Source of the DNA: Candidatus Ancaeobacter aquaticus
GTDB lineage: Bacteria; Auribacterota; Ancaeobacteria; Ancaeobacterales; Ancaeobacteraceae
Direction: 5' to 3'
Assembly (NCBI GenBank): GCA_030765405.1
Contig: JAVCCP010000081.1
Coordinates: 1 to 52,907, forward strand
Length of the DNA: 52,907 nucleotides
The translations under genes and the position numbers were made by a program. Below, one piece after another: positions 1 to 9,007 of the stretch. How positions within the stretch are numbered: the stretch's first letter is position 1; the number at the start of each line of letters is the position of its first letter. The notes below the pieces were generated by a model, which was given only the letters and a program-made list of their open reading frames with translations, was not told where the DNA came from and made no database searches.

Positions 1-62
1 ATAATTCGTTGCCTTACTATGCGCTGAGTTCTGTACCGACCTGCTGGTTAGGCTTTAGTCGG

Positions 63-76
63 GCTGGTTTTCCAGC
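63..76. repeat. Small hairpin
   Basis: GCTGG-TTTT-CCAGC forms a 5-bp stem with a 4-nt loop. No coding sequence was recognised in bases 1-100, which may be the end of a feature cut by the window edge. Function unknown. Confidence 0.4.
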
Positions 77-103
77 TTGCTTACATTAGCTTTCTTGGCG
101 CAC

Positions 104-170
104 GGGACACCATACTAAATTATTTGAGGACCTAAGATTAAAAATAATAGATAATTTAGTATGGTGTCCC
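104..170. repeat. Perfect 20-bp inverted repeat (REP/IS-end-like)
   Basis: Left arm 104-123 begins GGGACACCATACTAAATTAT and is exactly matched by its reverse complement at 151-170, with a 27-nt AT-rich spacer. No T-run follows either arm, so it is not a canonical terminator. Long palindromes of this sort occur beside REP-associated Y1 (IS200-like) transposases; no transposase is visible here, so a solo or relict copy is the likeliest reading. Confidence 0.75.
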
Positions 171-201
171 TGAATTACGTTCGAAATCTTCCTGTAAGGT
201 C

Positions 202-230
202 TTGACAATAGCCGGATTATAGTATATAAT
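202..230 (+). promoter_or_regulatory. Consensus sigma70 promoter for the dikinase-like gene
   Basis: TTGACA at 202-207, a 17-nt spacer and TATAAT at 225-230 are a perfect match to the vegetative consensus. The predicted transcription start (about 237-241) coincides with the ATG at 241, and no Shine-Dalgarno sequence lies between, so the mRNA would be leaderless or nearly so. Confidence 0.85.
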
Positions 231-240
231 ACAAAGTATT

Positions 241-3200
241 ATGAAATATTGTCTAATACTTCTTGTAAGTGTCCTTGCGTTTACATTAACAGGTGTGTCG
301 TTAAATTCCTTATCACCTAAAAAACCTGTTCCTGTACGACTCCACCCATTCGTGAAAAATGCGTTAAAAACGAAAGGATACCTCGCTAAGGATTCATTTT
401 TTAAAGGGCTGAAGGAGACTATAGAAGATCGTGACAAGATTTCTCTCAGTGATGATGATGTGTTTAATATCATTATGATTATTAAAAAATTAAATAATAC
501 TGCAGGTGTCCATAGTTCTCAAATAAAAGATGTTGTTCTTGAACTGAATCAATATCTCGAAAAATTTGATTCGAATAAATCTATGGTAGGTAAGATACAG
601 TTAGAAGAATTATTACTTCCTGTCATAGATGAAGCCGGAAAAAAACACTATGTGCCGATTGTATTTGTTTATTTAGGTAATAAAAGTGCGCTTGTATTTT
701 ACTTGATTCCTGATAAAGAAAGTGAAGCATTGGTTGAAACTGGAACAGCCGATATTGATTTAGATCGCGTCATTCCTGTGGATGATTTCGGGGTAAACAA
801 TATAAAAGTGGTGTTATTAACATCAAGAGATAGGCTCATTGCACAGGCTCTCAAGGAGGGAATCATTGAGCAAACAGTTAATAACCCTAGCCGAAAGCTC
901 GTCACTTCACAAACTTTACAAAAGGCATATGACGTATTGTCTTCAAAAGAACCGTATTATTGGAAAAAGGAAATATTTAAACTACTCAATTTACCGATAC
1001 CTAAATACCTTTCAGAAAAAGACGGCTGGAAAACATTCTTACACGATGTGTTAATAAAGAGTAATAGTCTCATTACGAATAAAAAATACACCCAGTTCGG
1101 TTTGGATGCAATGAAGATTAAAATATATACGGTTCGTGTTCCGTCTGAGCATGATGGTTTTGTGTATGAGGATGGGGCAACAAGATTAGTTTATCCACAT
1201 CTGTCCCTGAAGAAAAGCAAACATGGGTATTCTCAAGGTGAGTTGGAATTGTATCTTCCGGAATTTATCGTGGATAAAAAAAAGGATAAGGGAATATTCT
1301 ATCAATATAATATGGGCAATGTGCCAACCGAGGTATTGTTAGCGCAGATGATTGATAGAGCATTGGCTGTTGAGATATTTGGTCTTCCGGATTATTGGAT
1401 GGCAGTTGAGACTATTCGCCTTAATTTTAACGACTTTGTTGCAATAAGTGAAGTAATGCTCTACAAAATATGTTGTGCTAAAGAAGTAAACGATAATAAA
1501 TTTATCAAAAGATTTAATGATGAATATGCATCAGTAAAGACACCAAACGCTCGCATGAAATATATGATTGAACTTATGAACGATGAAGTTAATTTTTTAT
1601 GGGATAAGAAGCTCATGTTTCCCACTACAAGTGTTTCAAAAAGATCCTGGGATAAAGTGTTGACCAAAAAAGAATGTATAGAGCTTAGCAGTATACCTTT
1701 AATGAAAGATATCAAAAAGTTAATGAGTACGCAGAACAAGGATGAAAATCAAATTACTGATACTGCTTCGCAAATTATGCTTGAGATATTCGATAGAATA
1801 GAAAATGAATTTATAGATAAAAAACTGTTAAGTGAGATTCGTATGTACGCACGAAAATCGTTTATTGCTGTAAAAAAGAAAAAATACAGTACTGCAGTAT
1901 ATTTCTGGGGTAAATTAAGAAACAGAGAGTCGTGGCTTAAGTCGGGAAATAATATGGAGGTGGAAATAAGAGATAAAGTTCGCAACAGTAAGAATTTCAT
2001 GCTGTTAGACCTTCTCGGTAATTTTCTTGACTATCATTACGCGCAATACATCGAAATACATGGTGTTGCCTCATTAGAATCTATTGTAGGAAAAAATTAC
2101 ATGGTTGACGGTCAAATACGATTGATACGAAACGATAAAGAATTTAAGAAAGTATATAGTGATTTAAAGCCGTGGGAGATTATAGTGTTGCAATACATAC
2201 CAGTGCTTTACGAAGAGATAGCGAATGTTGGGGGGATAATAACCGGTAATGTTGGTGCTATACAGTCTCATGAAGCAACGCTTGCACGTGAGATGGGGAT
2301 TCCTGCCGCATCAATATACCATGCCCCGAAATTATTGGAACGACTAGACCGTAAGTGGGTAACATTTACCGTTTTTGGCGACACTGCTTCCATTGAACCA
2401 TTTATAGACGAAAGAAGGATTGAAGCGGCGATGAATGTCCCGCCAAGCGATACTGAAAGAAAAATTGAAATACCGTGCGTTTATGTTAGTTCACTCGTTA
2501 ACTATGTTAATGGCCTTGAGCAAATAGATTCTTTTGAAGAAGTAGGTAATAAGGCGTACAAACTGGCAGTCTTAAAAAGAAAACTGGATCTGCCAAAAGT
2601 GAGTGTTCCTGATGCAGATGCTGTCCTATTTTCAGCTTATCACAGATTTCTTAAGGAAAATCCTGAGCTCAAAAAATATATAGAGGATACTGTAGTAGGG
2701 ATTGAAACAAAAAACGAAGATGAAATGATGCGGAAACTTCAGAAAATACGCCAAAAAATAATAGACACACCTTTGCCGGAGCAATTACGTGAGGAAATAA
2801 CCAAAGGGTTGAAAGAAGGGGTGTTTAAGGATAAACAACCGGTTGCTGTCCGTTCGTCCACAAATGCTGAGGATTTACCGAATATGAGCGGTGCAGGATT
2901 GTATGAATCGTACCTAAATATTAAGACTCTTGACGAAATAATTGTGCATATAAAAAAGGTATGGGCGTCATTATGGAAACGGGAATCGTTTATGTGGAGA
3001 AAAGTTTTTGGCATTAATCATTTTGAGGTATATCCTGCTGTAATAATTCAAAAGATGGTTCCTGCGGATTTGTCGTTTGTTATATATACCGCAAATGTGC
3101 GGGGGAAAAAAGGGAAAAAGACTAATCAAGTGGTTATTGAGATGGTTGCCGGTATGGGTGAATCACTTGTTGGTGATGGGAGTCAGTACGTTGGGCATCC

Positions 3201-4707
3201 CGCACAATTCATATATGACAAAAAAAAGGATGCGTGTGTTTCAATAAAGCTTGGGGATCGAACAATAAAAGCGGTACCGGATAAAAAAGGAGGGCTTAAG
3301 ACTGTTCACGACGATACATTAAATAAAGATCGGTTAGAAAAGCTTGTCGGTTCTTCTCTCAGTGAGTTTGTCAGTAGGATCGGGAGAATAGCTGTTGAAG
3401 ATGAACTGATATTTGAAAAACCACAGGATATTGAGGCTGTCTATACTAATAAAGATGGTATTGATCAATTTGTCATAGTGCAATCTCGTGATATTGTCGG
3501 TTTTGATTATTATCCGGTACGTGACGATATTCTTATTAAAAAATACGGTGAAATGGTGGATAATATAGGGAAAGAAATGTTGCCCTACTTAGATAAAATG
3601 CATTCAACGGAAGAGTTTGCTGTGATCGAGGAAGTATTTCGTTATCCATTCCTTACGATGGAGGAAAGTGAATTTCGCTATCGCGTACCAATATTGAAGT
3701 ATATATTTCGCTATAAAAATATTGGGCCAAAGATCTTATCGCGCTTGTTATGGTATCCCATGGGTGGTCATAAAGATTATTGTGGCTGGCTGAAAGAGTT
3801 TTCTCCTCGTATGCTAGCAAAACTATTTACGTTGATGGTTGTTGATCTAAATAACGAAGAAATTAAAAAGATATTTAAGCTTAATGCTTATATGATTACA
3901 CGATCTATTGCTAATATGGGTGTAGAAAAGAGTAAAAAAATATTAAAGGACATTCGGGCAGAAAAGCTTGCAATGATTGTAAATGAAATAAATCATTACT
4001 ATGAAAACTTTGATAGAATTGTAATAAAAGAGAACAAGGTACAAGAAGTAGAGATGAGGGACGTTATTATCGCTATGATCAATGTTATGGGACACAATCA
4101 AAAGGCGCGGTTTCTGTCGTCATTAGAACCAGGTTCTAAAAACTGGCTTTTTCAGGGAGATGAAAAGATACTGATAGAGGGTAGTTCTATAGAGCATCCT
4201 GAGTTATCAATACTGATTTTAAGTGATAACCCAGAAGAGTGCTGGAATATTCTTGATGTTATCGAGGAAAAGAATATACACATGTGTGTGCCCGTTGATA
4301 AAAGGATAGAAGAGAATATTAGCAGTACTTCGGTAAAGAGGGCTGTGAAACGCATAGACCCTTTTATTATAGTCCTTGACGTTAGTGGATGGAAAGCTGA
4401 TGATCCAGGTTCAGGTAAACCGGTAATCGATTTTCTTTATTGGTTAAAGAGAGCTAAATTACGTTCTCAAGTAATTCTTATTGCTCGTAAGGGAATTCAA
4501 ATACCTTCTTCTTTTTATGATGATTATGGAGTAACAGAAGTTATTGAAAAGGATGACATATTTTTAGAAAAAGTGCCTGCCGCAATTACGAGTATTATTA
4601 ATGAAATCAAGCAATCGGAATTTTATGCAAAGGTCTATCCCCGTTCGTTGCAATTAGAAATAGATGATCATGATATGCGTAGAGAAAAGTTTGATGATCG
4701 ATCATGA
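241..4707 (+). CDS. Large PEP-synthase/glucan-water-dikinase-like protein with a receiver-like C-terminus
   Basis: 1488 aa. The N-terminus (residues 1-20) is a hydrophobic signal peptide or anchor. Residues about 660-690 resemble the swivelling phosphohistidine domain of PEP-utilising enzymes, with candidate His677 in a QSHEATLAREMGIPA motif. Residues about 865-1085 are a PPDK_N-type ATP-binding domain (VRSSTNAEDLPNMSGAGLYE; DIEAV near 1062). Histidine domain first and ATP domain after is the order of alpha-glucan water dikinases, the reverse of PEP synthase. Residues about 1313-1470 alternate strands and helices like a receiver domain, with Asp1380 at the phospho-acceptor position. The family transfers the beta-phosphate of ATP through His to a substrate; the substrate here is unknown, and ATP use beyond an export signal is puzzling. 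The first 650 residues are unrecognised. Start chosen from the promoter geometry. Confidence 0.75.
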   Translation: MKYCLILLVSVLAFTLTGVSLNSLSPKKPVPVRLHPFVKNALKTKGYLAKDSFFKGLKETIEDRDKISLSDDDVFNIIMIIKKLNNTAGVHSSQIKDVVLELNQYLEKFDSNKSMVGKIQLEELLLPVIDEAGKKHYVPIVFVYLGNKSALVFYLIPDKESEALVETGTADIDLDRVIPVDDFGVNNIKVVLLTSRDRLIAQALKEGIIEQTVNNPSRKLVTSQTLQKAYDVLSSKEPYYWKKEIFKLLNLPIPKYLSEKDGWKTFLHDVLIKSNSLITNKKYTQFGLDAMKIKIYTVRVPSEHDGFVYEDGATRLVYPHLSLKKSKHGYSQGELELYLPEFIVDKKKDKGIFYQYNMGNVPTEVLLAQMIDRALAVEIFGLPDYWMAVETIRLNFNDFVAISEVMLYKICCAKEVNDNKFIKRFNDEYASVKTPNARMKYMIELMNDEVNFLWDKKLMFPTTSVSKRSWDKVLTKKECIELSSIPLMKDIKKLMSTQNKDENQITDTASQIMLEIFDRIENEFIDKKLLSEIRMYARKSFIAVKKKKYSTAVYFWGKLRNRESWLKSGNNMEVEIRDKVRNSKNFMLLDLLGNFLDYHYAQYIEIHGVASLESIVGKNYMVDGQIRLIRNDKEFKKVYSDLKPWEIIVLQYIPVLYEEIANVGGIITGNVGAIQSHEATLAREMGIPAASIYHAPKLLERLDRKWVTFTVFGDTASIEPFIDERRIEAAMNVPPSDTERKIEIPCVYVSSLVNYVNGLEQIDSFEEVGNKAYKLAVLKRKLDLPKVSVPDADAVLFSAYHRFLKENPELKKYIEDTVVGIETKNEDEMMRKLQKIRQKIIDTPLPEQLREEITKGLKEGVFKDKQPVAVRSSTNAEDLPNMSGAGLYESYLNIKTLDEIIVHIKKVWASLWKRESFMWRKVFGINHFEVYPAVIIQKMVPADLSFVIYTANVRGKKGKKTNQVVIEMVAGMGESLVGDGSQYVGHPAQFIYDKKKDACVSIKLGDRTIKAVPDKKGGLKTVHDDTLNKDRLEKLVGSSLSEFVSRIGRIAVEDELIFEKPQDIEAVYTNKDGIDQFVIVQSRDIVGFDYYPVRDDILIKKYGEMVDNIGKEMLPYLDKMHSTEEFAVIEEVFRYPFLTMEESEFRYRVPILKYIFRYKNIGPKILSRLLWYPMGGHKDYCGWLKEFSPRMLAKLFTLMVVDLNNEEIKKIFKLNAYMITRSIANMGVEKSKKILKDIRAEKLAMIVNEINHYYENFDRIVIKENKVQEVEMRDVIIAMINVMGHNQKARFLSSLEPGSKNWLFQGDEKILIEGSSIEHPELSILILSDNPEECWNILDVIEEKNIHMCVPVDKRIEENISSTSVKRAVKRIDPFIIVLDVSGWKADDPGSGKPVIDFLYWLKRAKLRSQVILIARKGIQIPSSFYDDYGVTEVIEKDDIFLEKVPAAITSIINEIKQSEFYAKVYPRSLQLEIDDHDMRREKFDDRS

Positions 4708-4800
4708 TATTTCGCAAGTTTATTCTCAAAAGGGTAGTTAAAGACACATGAAATATCAACATAGCATATATGTTGCTTGAGCTGTGATGCTGTTTAAAAA

Positions 4801-4884
4801 TGCCAGAGGTCGGAATCGAACCGACACGTCCTTGCGAACGGAGGATTTTGAGTCCTCTGCGTCTACCAATTTCACCACTCTGGC
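4801..4884 (-). tRNA. tRNA-Leu (anticodon CAA)
   Basis: The reverse strand folds as an 84-nt class II tRNA: acceptor GCCAGAG/CTCTGGC, anticodon stem GAGGA/TCCTC with loop CTCAAAA (anticodon CAA), a long variable arm, T-arm GTCGG-TTCGATT-CCGAC, and discriminator A at 4801. The 3' CCA is not encoded. It decodes UUG. Confidence 0.95.
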
Positions 4885-4970
4885 ATATATCTACGTAATG
4901 AGTATATGAAATTATCAAAATGTATGGTCTATTGCAAGATAATTGTACTCTAATACCTGTGTAATAATAA

Positions 4971-5414
4971 TTAATTATATTTTCTTCTAAAGTTTTTGAG
5001 TGATTGAGGAGGGGATAGTATCTGAGACATAATAATGCCTTGGGTAATAGGATCCTCGCCCTTTAGGATAGTGTCAAGAGTAGATTCAGCTTCCGGGGAA
5101 ATAGAATCTATGTGTGATAGTGCGGGTGTAGGTTTCTCGTGAATATCTTTTTTTTGATATGTTTCGGTAATCTGTGAGGAATCAATCCATTCTGGTTGTG
5201 GTCGGGGAGTCGGAAAACCAAATCGTAACTCATTACGTTCTTTTTGAATCCTTTCGGTATTAATATCATCTACTTCAATGGGTTTAGGTGTAGCGGTGGA
5301 TCGAACGTTAAGTTTACCCTGAGATTTAAGGTTTTTTATTGTTCTTATAATTGAAGTGACAAAGCTAAATATTGCAAATAATATAAATAAATAGATTAGT
5401 GGTTCAAAAGACAT
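4971..5414 (-). CDS. Hypothetical single-pass membrane protein, last gene of the FloA/NfeD operon
   Basis: 147 aa. One N-terminal transmembrane helix (residues about 5-25) is followed by a basic stretch and a polar, Pro- and Glu-rich, probably disordered tail. No family recognised. It starts 36 nt downstream of floA on the same strand with an AGG ribosome-binding element, so it is probably co-transcribed. By position it may be a small membrane partner of the flotillin-like protein; that is inference. Confidence 0.65.
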   Translation of the reverse strand: MSFEPLIYLFILFAIFSFVTSIIRTIKNLKSQGKLNVRSTATPKPIEVDDINTERIQKERNELRFGFPTPRPQPEWIDSSQITETYQKKDIHEKPTPALSHIDSISPEAESTLDTILKGEDPITQGIIMSQILSPPQSLKNFRRKYN

Positions 5415-5450
5415 ATATACCTATAAAAAAATAAAGTTATTATCTACGTA

Positions 5451-6455
5451 TTAATTTTGATGAGGTTTGCCCTTATCTTTTTCTTTATCTTTGTTTGCTA
5501 TTGTTTCTCTCATTGATGTGTCTGCCATAACGTTTTTTAAATTGTAATAGTCCATTATGCCAAGATTCCCTTCATGGAATGCGTGCGCGATTGATTTAGG
5601 GATTTCAGCTTCAGCTTCAATAACTTTTGCACGCATCTCCTGAACGCGAGCTTTCATCTCCTGCTCTGTCGCAACTGCCGCAGCTCTACGTGTTTCAGCG
5701 ATTGCTTGTGCGACACGTTTATCCGCTTCAGCTTGATCTGTTTGTAATTTAGCTCCTATGTTAGCTCCAATATCAACATCAGCAATATCTATTGAAAGGA
5801 TTTCAAATGCTGTTCCGGAATCGAGTCCTTTTTCAAGCACCATTTTAGAGATTTTATCAGGGTTCTCTAGAACCTCTTTGTGAGTGACTGCAGATCCGAT
5901 AGTAGTAACGATCCCTTCCCCAACACGGGCAATGATAGTTTCTTCGGTTGCCCCGCCAACAAGCCGGTCAATATTTGTGCGTACTGTTACCCGTGCTTTT
6001 GCTCTCACCTGAATACCATTTTTAGCAATGCCGTCTATTGTATCCCTGCCTTTTGTAGGGTCAGGGCAGTCAATTACTTTGGGGTTCACGCTCATATGTA
6101 CGGCAGACAAAACGTCTCGTCCAGCAAGATCAATTGCCGCTGCTTGTTTAAAAGCAAGTTTAATATTTGCTTTATCGGCTGAAATTAATGCACGTACTAC
6201 ATTTGTAACACTTCCTCCAGCAAGAAAATGTGCTTCAAGATCATTTGTTGTTATCTCTATACCTGCTTTTGTAGCCATGATTGATCCATCAATAATGATA
6301 GTAGGGGGTATGTTTCTCAATTTCATTCCGATAAGATTTGGGATGCTTACATGAGCACCGGATGCGAGTGCCCTAATCCAGAGTTTGATAAAATAAAAGA
6401 AAACAAATATAAAAATGATTGATACGGCAAGAATAAGTCCCATGAATACTTGCAT
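5451..6455 (-). CDS. floA: Flotillin-like protein FloA (YqfA/UPF0365 family)
   Basis: 334 aa, the usual length of the family. An N-terminal membrane hairpin (residues about 3-28) is followed by the conserved UPF0365 core ([16 protein letters not shown]-like start, [14 protein letters not shown]) and an Ala/Glu-rich coiled-coil segment (about 235-290, [20 protein letters not shown]). FloA proteins scaffold functional membrane microdomains and influence membrane fluidity, secretion and signalling complexes. A strong AAGGAGG site precedes the ATG. It lies directly downstream of two NfeD genes, the classical bacterial arrangement. Confidence 0.95.
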   Translation of the reverse strand: MQVFMGLILAVSIIFIFVFFYFIKLWIRALASGAHVSIPNLIGMKLRNIPPTIIIDGSIMATKAGIEITTNDLEAHFLAGGSVTNVVRALISADKANIKLAFKQAAAIDLAGRDVLSAVHMSVNPKVIDCPDPTKGRDTIDGIAKNGIQVRAKARVTVRTNIDRLVGGATEETIIARVGEGIVTTIGSAVTHKEVLENPDKISKMVLEKGLDSGTAFEILSIDIADVDIGANIGAKLQTDQAEADKRVAQAIAETRRAAAVATEQEMKARVQEMRAKVIEAEAEIPKSIAHAFHEGNLGIMDYYNLKNVMADTSMRETIANKDKEKDKGKPHQN

Positions 6456-6472
6456 GTAAAATCCTCCTTGTG

Positions 6473-6937
6473 TTAGATTTTCTTTACAATAACCTTGTTA
6501 TTTTTAATCGAAATAACCATGATTTTTGATCCGCGTTCAATATATTCAGCGTCACTTACAACATCAATACGTTCACCTTGAATTTCAGCTATTCCTGATG
6601 GCCTTAAAAAACTAATGGCTAATCCCTCTTGATGTAAGAGAGGGGATAAATCTTTTTGTCGCGGGGAATAATTAGATTCTGATGTTTGCAAGGTAAGCGA
6701 ACGGCCCAGTTTAGTTTTTGGGAACAATTTGCTCGCAATAAATATTGCAAGACTCGTAATAACGATCGTTCCTCCGAGATAATATGTTCCTACTTCTGTT
6801 CCAAGTGACATGTAACACATTATGATAGAGACTATTATACATATTGTTCCGATGATTCCACATATCATACCTGGTAAAAAAATCTCAGCGCACAAAAATA
6901 TCAAACCAACAATTAGTAAAATAAGAATAATATTCAT
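6473..6937 (-). CDS. Short NfeD-family membrane protein
   Basis: 154 aa. Two or three hydrophobic segments fill residues 1-70, followed by a C-terminal OB-fold NfeD domain ([20 protein letters not shown], then VIVKKI). It lacks the ClpP-like protease domain of the long form upstream, so it is a short-type NfeD. These proteins are thought to interact with flotillin-like proteins in membrane microdomains. It is 8 nt from the upstream NfeD and 17 nt from floA. The nearest AGG element is about 14 nt from the ATG, so translation may be coupled. Confidence 0.9.
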   Translation of the reverse strand: MNIILILLIVGLIFLCAEIFLPGMICGIIGTICIIVSIIMCYMSLGTEVGTYYLGGTIVITSLAIFIASKLFPKTKLGRSLTLQTSESNYSPRQKDLSPLLHQEGLAISFLRPSGIAEIQGERIDVVSDAEYIERGSKIMVISIKNNKVIVKKI

Positions 6938-6945
6938 GTGTATAA

Positions 6946-8301
6946 TTATACCTTTTTTACAATTATTTTGTTACCACTTATTTCAATAATCTTTATAGGT
7001 GATCCTTTATCGACATGATCGCCGTCAGTTATAACTTCATAGTTCTTATCATTAAATAGACCTTTGCCCGTCGGTCGTAATGTAGTGTGAGCTTTACCGA
7101 TGTCTCCACAGCTCAGTGGAAGCGGCGGTTCAGACGAACGGTAACCAGAAATAGAATTTTCGCTGTTGGTTAAAATGATTCCATGCCCGAATACTGTTTT
7201 GGGTAAAATGTACCTAAAGATAATAATCGAGAGAAATATCCCGAAAAAAAGTGATGACCCGATGATAGTAACTGCCTGCCATATATGATCATGAGGAATA
7301 GGTAGATTTGGTATTGGTCGTTTTATCAGTGCGAGAAAAATGCCTGTTATAATGAGAGTGAATCCTCCTATACCAGCAATGCCAAAGCCAGGTATAATGA
7401 ATATTTCAAGTATGATGAGGGTAAGCCCGATAGCAAACAAAATAATATCGATCCAGTTTGCCATTCCTACAAGGTAGTGCGCAAAAAAGAAACAGAGAAT
7501 ACATGCGATCCCAAAAATCCCAGGAATACCAAAACCAGGGGATTTGATTTCAACAATGATTCCCATTATTCCAAGAGTAAGAAGTATCGAACTCAGAATG
7601 GGGTGAGTGAGCATGCGTACAAGATTTTCCGCCCAGTTTGCTTTCATCGTTATGTGTGTATAGTTTTTCATCTCTAAACGTTTAAGAATGTCAGAAACCG
7701 AAGAACTTTTAAAACGTGCAAGTTTCCAAGTAACAGATTCGTTGGCAGTAAGCGTTAGTAATTTACCTTTATCTGAAAGACCTTCTATTACAATATCTTG
7801 ATCAACAAATGCTTCTGCGATACGAGGTGGGTGTCCATTCATTTCCGCGGTTGATTTAAATTCTGTACGTAAAAAAGACACTACTTTTTCATCAACAGTA
7901 CCTGGAGACTGGCTAAATCCCATCTTAATTGGTTTTGCAGCACCAATAGTTCCACCAGGCGCAATTATTATTGTTTTGGTGGCTAGTGCAATAAGTGCAC
8001 CGGCAGATATTGCTCTCTTATTGATAAAGGCGATAGTCTTTAACTGCGAATCAATGATTGAATCACGTATTTTAATAGCCGCATCAACCCGACCGCCTAA
8101 AGTATCAATTTTTAAGATAATTGTTTCACAGTTGGCTTTTTTTGCTTCATGTATTGATCTATCAACAAAGCCCGCAAGACCGAGATCAATCGTTCCTTTT
8201 ATTGGAATTTCATAGAGTGTTTTAGTATCGTCAGACTGAGATGTCTGACAAAGAGCTAGAATCATTAAAAAGGATAGTATAAATAAAGAATACTTTTTCA
8301 T
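6946..8301 (-). CDS. Long NfeD: membrane-bound ClpP-class serine protease
   Basis: 451 aa. Signal peptide (residues 1-22), then an NfeD-1510-type protease domain (about 28-220) with KIDTLGGRVDAA and an AISAGALIALAT segment carrying the probable nucleophile Ser99. Lys139 lies at roughly the spacing of the catalytic lysine in this Ser-Lys dyad family. Four or five membrane helices (about 230-370) and a C-terminal NfeD OB-fold domain (about 380-451) follow. The archaeal homologue cleaves hydrophobic stomatin tails, so the FloA encoded two genes downstream is a plausible substrate. First gene of the operon; preceded by a promoter at 8313-8341. Confidence 0.92.
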   Translation of the reverse strand: MKKYSLFILSFLMILALCQTSQSDDTKTLYEIPIKGTIDLGLAGFVDRSIHEAKKANCETIILKIDTLGGRVDAAIKIRDSIIDSQLKTIAFINKRAISAGALIALATKTIIIAPGGTIGAAKPIKMGFSQSPGTVDEKVVSFLRTEFKSTAEMNGHPPRIAEAFVDQDIVIEGLSDKGKLLTLTANESVTWKLARFKSSSVSDILKRLEMKNYTHITMKANWAENLVRMLTHPILSSILLTLGIMGIIVEIKSPGFGIPGIFGIACILCFFFAHYLVGMANWIDIILFAIGLTLIILEIFIIPGFGIAGIGGFTLIITGIFLALIKRPIPNLPIPHDHIWQAVTIIGSSLFFGIFLSIIIFRYILPKTVFGHGIILTNSENSISGYRSSEPPLPLSCGDIGKAHTTLRPTGKGLFNDKNYEVITDGDHVDKGSPIKIIEISGNKIIVKKV

Positions 8302-8312
8302 AAGTTTAATCC

Positions 8313-8341
8313 AGTATATCTTGGTTCTTTAATAAAGTAAA
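8313..8341 (-). promoter_or_regulatory. Probable promoter of the NfeD-FloA operon
   Basis: Read on the minus strand: TTTACT (8341-8336), a 17-nt spacer and TATACT (8318-8313). The predicted start falls about 5 nt before the ATG at 8301, giving a very short leader with no good Shine-Dalgarno sequence. Confidence 0.55.
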
Positions 8342-8482
8342 TAGTGAGACTCGAAAATTACAAGCTGAAAGATTAGTAAGTTTCGTTAGTACCTTTAGGT
8401 TACATCCTTAATATTTAATCTTTTCTACAGGGCCTAATTGTTATAGTATATAAATAGTTTTTAACCATTATGAGGGTTTATT

Positions 8483-8986
8483 ATGCTATCAATAGATGGA
8501 ATTATTACAAAGCTTAGTCTGAAACCTCACCGTACAGAAGGTGGGTATTTCGCTGAAATATATCGATCAAGTGAATGTATTGGAGAGGGAGATCTGCCCC
8601 AGAGATATTCAGGAAAAAGAACATTTTCAACTGCGATATATTATCTCATAACAAAAGAATCATTTTCTAAGATGCATAGATTGCAATCGGATGAAGTCTT
8701 TCATTTCTATATGGGTGATCCGGTAGAGATGTTGCAGATAAAACCTGATGGGGTCGGAGAAATTGTGATTATTGGTAAGGACTTAATGAATAATGAAAAA
8801 CCTCAAGTTGTTGTAGCGCGTAATATGTGGCAAGGTGCACGCCTTTGTGAAGGCGGAAAGTATGCGTTGTTAGGAACAACAGTTGCCCCTAGTTTTGAAT
8901 TTATTGATTATGAAGATGGTGACAGAGATACTCTCATTAAGCTATGTCCTGCATATGAAGAAAATATTAAACGTCTTACGCCTTAG
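8483..8986 (+). CDS. Cupin_5 (DUF985) family protein
   Basis: 167 aa, typical length. The RTEGGYFAEIYRS start, the FSKMHRLQSDEVFHFYMGDPVEML core and the LLGTTVAPSFEFIDYEDGDR end are the hallmarks of the DUF985/RmlC-like cupin family. The fold is a double-stranded beta barrel; the reaction is not established. GAGG lies 7 nt before the ATG. The nucleoside transporter starts 21 nt after its stop, suggesting one transcript. Confidence 0.88.
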   Translation: MLSIDGIITKLSLKPHRTEGGYFAEIYRSSECIGEGDLPQRYSGKRTFSTAIYYLITKESFSKMHRLQSDEVFHFYMGDPVEMLQIKPDGVGEIVIIGKDLMNNEKPQVVVARNMWQGARLCEGGKYALLGTTVAPSFEFIDYEDGDRDTLIKLCPAYEENIKRLTP

Positions 8987-9007
8987 TACGAATAACGGAG
9001 AAATCGA

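Noticed and set aside
1-60. GTTAGGC resembling an integron attC core site
   Set aside because: Only one half-site (GTTRRRY) is visible; no RYYYAAC partner or folded-end structure is present within the window.
4607-4918. 103-aa minus-strand ORF over the tRNA-Leu
   Set aside because: Its sequence is the translation of the tRNA and of antisense to the dikinase gene end; no RBS or family.
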